A stretch of DNA of 9,019 nucleotides from Candidatus Kapaibacterium sp. (GTDB lineage Bacteria; Bacteroidota; Ignavibacteria; Kapaibacteriales; UBA961), in contig JALRFC010000055.1 of assembly GCA_023253875.1 (NCBI GenBank), forward strand, positions 1 to 9,019, in the 5' to 3' direction. The notes under the pieces are model-generated. The model was not told the DNA's origin. It ran no database searches and was given only the letters and a program-made list of their open reading frames with translations. This document shows, piece by piece, positions 5,221 to 9,019 of the stretch; position 1 is the stretch's first letter; each line of letters opens with the position of its first letter. Both the position numbers and the translations under genes were made by a program.

Positions 5221-7186
5221 CTGTTTCAGGAACCAATAGGATTGAATAATTTTTCCCGAGAGAAATCAACACATTATTTAATGAAGCATAGACCAATGGT
5301 GGATTTTGCCATTTAAGTAGGGAAAATGACAATCTTCTCTCCCGATCTATTGTCATATAATCTGAGGATTGCTTATATGTAATACCACGAATCTGTGAAT
5401 TGAAATCTCTTGATTTGTCTCTATTCAATGTATCATTATATAGTCTGCTATCATAATCCAAATATAAGTCAACCTCAGCTATCGGACTGAGATTGATCAC
5501 ACGAAGTTTTGTGAGCTTATTGTCTAATTGACTGCGATTATAGGAATAATCCAAGATATCTTTCTTTTCATCAATGATAATATAATACCGTTGATTTGAG
5601 TCCAAGGCAGTGATATTTGCCGAGGAAATACCGGTAGAAATGAGCGTAGTTCTATTCAATGGAATGACAGTTGTACATACACCATCTGCTTGCAATTGAG
5701 CATTTTGCACAATTGAACCAATAGTTATGGAATGCGAAGTTTGTTTCGATGCTCCATGAATGAGTTGTAGAATTGCTCCTGATTCAAAACGGATGATTTC
5801 TCCTGTTTCTTCTTGTATTGCCGAAATTGAAGTAGGGGAAATTACCACTATATAATTAAAACCATTAAGAATACTACCAATGGTATTTGAAATCAGTAAT
5901 TGAGGAGTAGCGCTAGTTTGTATCAATAATGGGAGTATTCCTCCCGGTACAGTAATTCTATCTGATATATCATTATTCAATAATGAAGAATAGAGAATTC
6001 TGCCTGCTTCAAACTGATTGCCAATTGATCTAGCCGCAGAATTTAATGCTATAGGGTCTGTACTTAATACATTGATTGCTCTAATACCCGCTATAGATCC
6101 ATTAGTTTTCTCTCGAATATTCTCAGTAATAATTAAAGAATATCCATTGGCTGAAGATATATTTTTCGAGACAATACAGGAATATTTTCTATATGGAGAA
6201 ATGACGATTGGTTCGGAAGCCAGCACATTCCCTTTATTGTCTTCAATTATGATAGAATCACTTGCACTGATTGAACATGTGGATACAACCATTGATTGCG
6301 ATGAAAATGGAATCTGATTGTTTTGAATGTTTATTGAAGAACCGCCCCTTTTTATAGAAGATTGGATATTGAATGAAACAAGATTATACACATTGATCAT
6401 TGCACTTAGATTATTTGCCTTTGGTAAATCAGTGAAAGACTGAATATCTCTTGAGAATTCATTTAATGAAAATACTCGAATGGTACCTATTATGGGATCT
6501 CTGCCAATGATAATGGTATAGATTGAATCTCCGGAAAAAGTATAGCCCGATTTATCAAATGTTCCAATGAGAGAATTATCGACAGCATTCACAAGTGAAA
6601 TCGCATTCGAACCTGGAAGAATATCATGTTCCGCTGATATTTGACCTCGCTGTAAAAAAGAAGCCAGCATTTCTCCTTGCTCACATCCAAGATGTACATT
6701 CAATGGGAGTGAATCGGGCAGAGTATTGACAATCCGAAGCTTAGTTGTATTCTTTACCGCATCTGTTGTAAATGTAGATAATTGCAAGACATATGTTGAA
6801 TCTTTGCCCTGTATTCCTGCGCTAATAAAAGTTTGAATCGTATTTCGAAAGAAAGACATTTTTGGTCTTTGCAATGACTTAGTAGAGTAAATATCCTGTC
6901 CATTTTCAGCAATTGTATAATGAGCGCTATCAATGGTATTTACACGAAGATCAGAACTATTTCCGAAGTTGATATTTGTAAATGTTGGACAACCGTCAAT
7001 TGTGAATGATTGAGGATTTGTACGGTTAGACATATTAATGAAACGAACGCTTACACTGCTATCACGTAGGCTTGGATCATATAATACAGGATTTTCCTGG
7101 GTACAACCACTACAGAGGAGAAATAGAAAGGTCATTTCCAAGAATAGAGACTTTATGTCATAGATATGAGATTTTGTGATAATCAT
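5183..7186 (-). CDS. Large repeat-containing lipoprotein, DUF4397-like
   Basis: The 667 residues start with a lipoprotein-type signal: basic n-region with Lys5 and Lys13, hydrophobic FLFLLC, then SGC with candidate lipidated Cys28 (the -3 Cys makes this a loose lipobox). The rest is beta-rich and Ser/Ile/Asn-rich, with few charges and no membrane helix. A motif of the form R-h-h-N-h-S followed by a short strand recurs about every 90-113 residues: VRFINMS, LRIVNTLPDS, INVYNLVS, IRAINVLST, LQLIHGAS, LRVINLSPIAEVDLYLDYD. This resembles the DUF4397 motif of secreted or anchored surface proteins. The ATG at 7186 is preferred over the upstream TTG at 7219, which would put 11 extra residues (YFCLIIF...) before the signal. 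Anchoring to the outer membrane is inferred. The binding or structural role is unknown. It shares a divergent promoter region with prfA and probably precedes recX on one mRNA. Confidence 0.78.
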   Translation of the reverse strand: MIITKSHIYDIKSLFLEMTFLFLLCSGCTQENPVLYDPSLRDSSVSVRFINMSNRTNPQSFTIDGCPTFTNINFGNSSDLRVNTIDSAHYTIAENGQDIYSTKSLQRPKMSFFRNTIQTFISAGIQGKDSTYVLQLSTFTTDAVKNTTKLRIVNTLPDSLPLNVHLGCEQGEMLASFLQRGQISAEHDILPGSNAISLVNAVDNSLIGTFDKSGYTFSGDSIYTIIIGRDPIIGTIRVFSLNEFSRDIQSFTDLPKANNLSAMINVYNLVSFNIQSSIKRGGSSINIQNNQIPFSSQSMVVSTCSISASDSIIIEDNKGNVLASEPIVISPYRKYSCIVSKNISSANGYSLIITENIREKTNGSIAGIRAINVLSTDPIALNSAARSIGNQFEAGRILYSSLLNNDISDRITVPGGILPLLIQTSATPQLLISNTIGSILNGFNYIVVISPTSISAIQEETGEIIRFESGAILQLIHGASKQTSHSITIGSIVQNAQLQADGVCTTVIPLNRTTLISTGISSANITALDSNQRYYIIIDEKKDILDYSYNRSQLDNKLTKLRVINLSPIAEVDLYLDYDSRLYNDTLNRDKSRDFNSQIRGITYKQSSDYMTIDRERRLSFSLLKWQNPPLVYASLNNVLISLGKNYSILLVPETDGSHRTIIRQEY
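5450..7057 (-). repeat. Six diverged protein-level repeats within the lipoprotein
   Basis: In the 667-residue numbering the repeat heads start near residues 44, 148, 261, 366, 470 and 559. The first and last copies fit a DUF4397-like consensus best (FINMSNRTNPQSFTIDG; VINLSPIAEVDLYLDYD), while copies 3-5 are degenerate. I see no obvious DNA-level identity between copies, so the duplication is old. Confidence 0.5.
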
Positions 7187-7188
7187 CG

Positions 7189-7196
7189 TAGTTTTG
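7189..7196 (+). promoter_or_regulatory. Candidate -7 element (TAnnTTTG) for prfA
   Basis: TAGTTTTG matches the Bacteroidota -7 consensus TAnnTTTG and would give a start near 7203, with a leader of about 32 nt before the prfA ATG at 7235. No good TTTG-type -33 box is seen at 19-20 nt upstream, and an 8-mer with four free or weak positions can arise by chance in AT-rich DNA. Confidence 0.35.
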
Positions 7197-7208
7197 AATA
7201 TTATTAGG

Positions 7209-7216
7209 CAAAAATA
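7209..7216 (-). promoter_or_regulatory. Candidate -7 element (TAnnTTTG) for the lipoprotein gene
   Basis: On the minus strand TATTTTTG (plus 7216-7209) matches TAnnTTTG and would give a start near 7202, about 16 nt before the lipoprotein ATG at 7186. Upstream, TTCC is at about the position expected for the -33 TTTG, a weak match. It would overlap the opposing candidate prfA promoter. Confidence 0.4.
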
Positions 7217-7234
7217 CAAAGTTCATGGCTAAAG

Positions 7235-8308
7235 ATGGAAGAGAAGATACTTGCAATAAAAGAAAGATATGATACTGTATTACATCAGTTAAATGATCCT
7301 GACATTATCTCACATAATGACTTGTTTAGAGTATTATCCAAGGAATTGACACAACTCGAACCAATCGTACAATTGGGAAATTCCCTCTTGGAAACTATTC
7401 ATGCCCTAAAAGAAAATGATGAGCTCCTTCAACAATCTCTTGACTCAGAGCTTAGATCCCTGGCCTATGAGGAGAAAGAAGAACTTCAAATGCTTTTACA
7501 TACTCAACAAGAGGCATTGACTATACTATTACTTCCAAAAGATCCAAATGACAAAAGAAATTGCATAGTGGAAATCAGAGCTGGCACAGGTGGTGATGAA
7601 GCCGGACTATTCGTTGGTGATCTCCTTAAAATGTATATGAGACTTGCAGAACAAAAAGGTCTCCAGCTTCAATTATTAGATATACATGAAAGCGAAATAG
7701 GTGGCTATAAAGAAGTAGTCTTTGAATTGAATGGTGATGATGTATTTGGCATGATGAAGTATGAGAGTGGAGTGCATAGAGTTCAAAGAGTTCCTGCAAC
7801 AGAGTCTTCAGGTAGAGTACATACATCGGCTGCAACTGTTGCAGTATTACCACAGGCAGAAGATATAGACATAGATATCGTTGAATCAGATCTTGAATTG
7901 AATTTTTCTAGAGCAGGAGGCAAAGGTGGTCAGAATGTTAATAAAGTGGAAACTGCGGTTCGAATTACACATAAGCCATCAGGGATAGTTGTTCAATGTA
8001 GGGAAGAACGTTCACAATTGGCAAATAGATTAAAAGCAATGAAATTATTGCGAACCAAACTCTATGAATTGGAATTGGAAAAACAATCGGAAGCCTTATC
8101 AAAAGATCGAAAAGAACAAATCAGAACAGGTGATCGATCAGAAAAGATTAGAACCTATAATTATCCGCAAAATAGAGTCACAGATCATCGTTTGGAAGGT
8201 GAAGTGAAAAATCATCCATTGCGAGAAATCATGGAAGGGGGTCTAGGAACAATTATTGAACAATTGTTGGTTCAAGCAACATCGAAACAATTAGCTGAAG
8301 GTCAATGA
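7235..8308 (+). CDS. prfA: Peptide chain release factor 1 (RF1)
   Basis: This 357-residue cytoplasmic protein of normal RF1 length recognises UAA/UAG stop codons in the ribosomal A site and triggers release of the finished peptide. The stop-recognition tripeptide is Pro-Ala-Thr at 187-189 (RVPATESSGRVHTSAA), which is the RF1 type; RF2 would carry Ser-Pro-Phe. The catalytic GGQ motif is at 231-233 (AGGKGGQNVNK), and its Gln is the usual methylation target of PrmC. Other family landmarks are EIRAGTGGDEAGLF in domain 2 and the C-terminal RVTDHRLEG. The N-terminal ~100 residues are the helical domain 1. The ATG at 7235 gives the usual MEEKILAIKERY start; an ATG at 7225 is out of frame and hits a stop quickly. 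prmC does not follow; a barrel gene overlaps the stop by 4 nt instead. Confidence 0.97.
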   Translation: MEEKILAIKERYDTVLHQLNDPDIISHNDLFRVLSKELTQLEPIVQLGNSLLETIHALKENDELLQQSLDSELRSLAYEEKEELQMLLHTQQEALTILLLPKDPNDKRNCIVEIRAGTGGDEAGLFVGDLLKMYMRLAEQKGLQLQLLDIHESEIGGYKEVVFELNGDDVFGMMKYESGVHRVQRVPATESSGRVHTSAATVAVLPQAEDIDIDIVESDLELNFSRAGGKGGQNVNKVETAVRITHKPSGIVVQCREERSQLANRLKAMKLLRTKLYELELEKQSEALSKDRKEQIRTGDRSEKIRTYNYPQNRVTDHRLEGEVKNHPLREIMEGGLGTIIEQLLVQATSKQLAEGQ

Positions 8309-9019
8309 ATGTTCTCTCCATAGTCAGTGTTTTCCTGTTCATTGCATGCGATGCTTATGCATCAAAGCAATCTATACACGATAAGCAAAGAGTATCTTAT
8401 GGGGTCTCAGTCTTACCGGCGCTCGCACTTCACAGAGCGGATATGCTCCCGCCGAAACCTATGTCAATTTGTTGTCCGAAATTCAAACAAGGAGAAGGCT
8501 TAGGAATTGACGCTTCTGTTTTTGCAAAATATGTATTGGACTATCACCACTCATTCACTGCATCCTTTGGTTATAGAGATATCGGAGCAGTACTATCTAC
8601 AGAAACAGTGGGTATCCTCAATGCGAGAAATGATATAGGTACTGTACGGTCAGTGTTGGAAACTAATTTATCTATTCTCCATTTTCAATTGCTCTATAAT
8701 GTTATCCCTTTTCACCGATTTGAGTTGACTTTTGGTTTTTCAGTGGGTGTGAATACTTCCAAGAATTATACTTATCAGGAGAATATCCTATCCGGTAATC
8801 AAGTGTTCGACAATGGCACGCAACAAAGAAATACCTCATTGGGTGCTTTGGCAGGTATTAATCCAAGATATTTTGGTTTGGTACTTGGAACTTCATATCG
8901 TATTCCAATCATCAAAAATGAATTCTTTATACAACCTCAGATATCATTCACTTATGCACAAAGGCCAATACAATTTGGAACTCATTGGTTTGCTGATGTA
9001 ATGACTGCGGGTATTGGAT
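8305..9019 (+). CDS. Outer membrane beta-barrel protein, N-terminal part (runs off window end)
   Basis: The frame from the ATG at 8305 stays open to the window end (238 complete codons), so the 3' end is missing. The start overlaps the prfA stop as ATGA, a classic coupling junction. The N-terminus is a signal peptide (hydrophobic residues 3-14, VLSIVSVFLFIA) with a possible signal peptidase I site AYA|SKQ after residue 19; Cys15 after FIA could alternatively be a weak lipobox. Beyond it are a Cys-Cys pair in SICCPKF, a Gly-rich segment QGEGLGIDASVF, and repeated barrel-like strands (FTASFGYRDIG, FELTFGFSVGVNTS, YFGLVLGTSYRI, FFIQPQISFTYA). From memory this layout resembles surface barrels of FCB bacteria that sometimes carry a C-terminal OmpA domain; that part is outside the window, so it is a guess. 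Function is unknown. Confidence 0.82.
   Translation, partial: MNVLSIVSVFLFIACDAYASKQSIHDKQRVSYGVSVLPALALHRADMLPPKPMSICCPKFKQGEGLGIDASVFAKYVLDYHHSFTASFGYRDIGAVLSTETVGILNARNDIGTVRSVLETNLSILHFQLLYNVIPFHRFELTFGFSVGVNTSKNYTYQENILSGNQVFDNGTQQRNTSLGALAGINPRYFGLVLGTSYRIPIIKNEFFIQPQISFTYAQRPIQFGTHWFADVMTAGIG

Noticed and set aside
6018..6317. 99-codon plus-strand open frame within the lipoprotein gene.
   Set aside because: The minus-strand protein is continuous with regular repeats and a signal peptide; the plus-strand translation has no family features.
7626..7853. 75-codon minus-strand open frame inside prfA.
   Set aside because: It is antisense to the conserved RF1 core and is a shadow frame.
8813..9001. 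62-codon plus-strand open frame near the window end.
   Set aside because: It is in another frame of the barrel gene, which stays open from 8305 to 9019 with consistent beta-strand texture.

Overview
This AT-rich window is densely coding, with very short or overlapping gene junctions. It looks like chromosomal DNA from the Bacteroidota / Chlorobiota-Ignavibacteria-Kapabacteria (FCB) side of the tree. The evidence is: outer-membrane barrels whose signal peptides end in the Ala-Gln style common in that group; a large lipoprotein built from DUF4397-like repeats; near absence of Shine-Dalgarno sequences; and TAnnTTTG promoter elements of the Bacteroidota type. No 16S or other diagnostic marker is present, so the phylum is an inference. 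I see no transposon, integrase, CRISPR array or phage gene.

Layout: (1) 1-1337, the end of an OppD-type and a complete OppF-type ABC transporter ATPase, overlapping by 8 nt, followed by a YitT-family membrane protein (1355-2191). (2) 2193-2331, a hairpin that can terminate transcription from both sides, a tRNA-Lys(TTT) gene on the minus strand, and its promoter. (3) 2384-4567, a tight plus-strand cluster of four genes with gaps of 1-4 nt: outer-membrane beta-barrel, ECF sigma factor, single-pass membrane protein with a LytR_C domain, and EVE-domain protein. (4) 4564-7186, minus strand: recX preceded by a 667-residue lipoprotein whose 3' end overlaps recX by 38 nt. (5) 7235-9019, plus strand: prfA (release factor 1), translationally coupled to a second outer-membrane beta-barrel protein that runs off the window end.

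Functionally, the window mixes housekeeping genes (peptide uptake, tRNA-Lys, translation termination, RecA modulation) with cell-envelope genes. The least ordinary part is the barrel-sigma-LytR_C-EVE cluster. There an ECF sigma factor has no recognisable anti-sigma partner; its immediate neighbours are an outer-membrane protein and an inner-membrane-anchored extracytoplasmic protein. The repeat lipoprotein is the other poorly characterised gene. Nothing here proves a new system; the findings list what merits checking.
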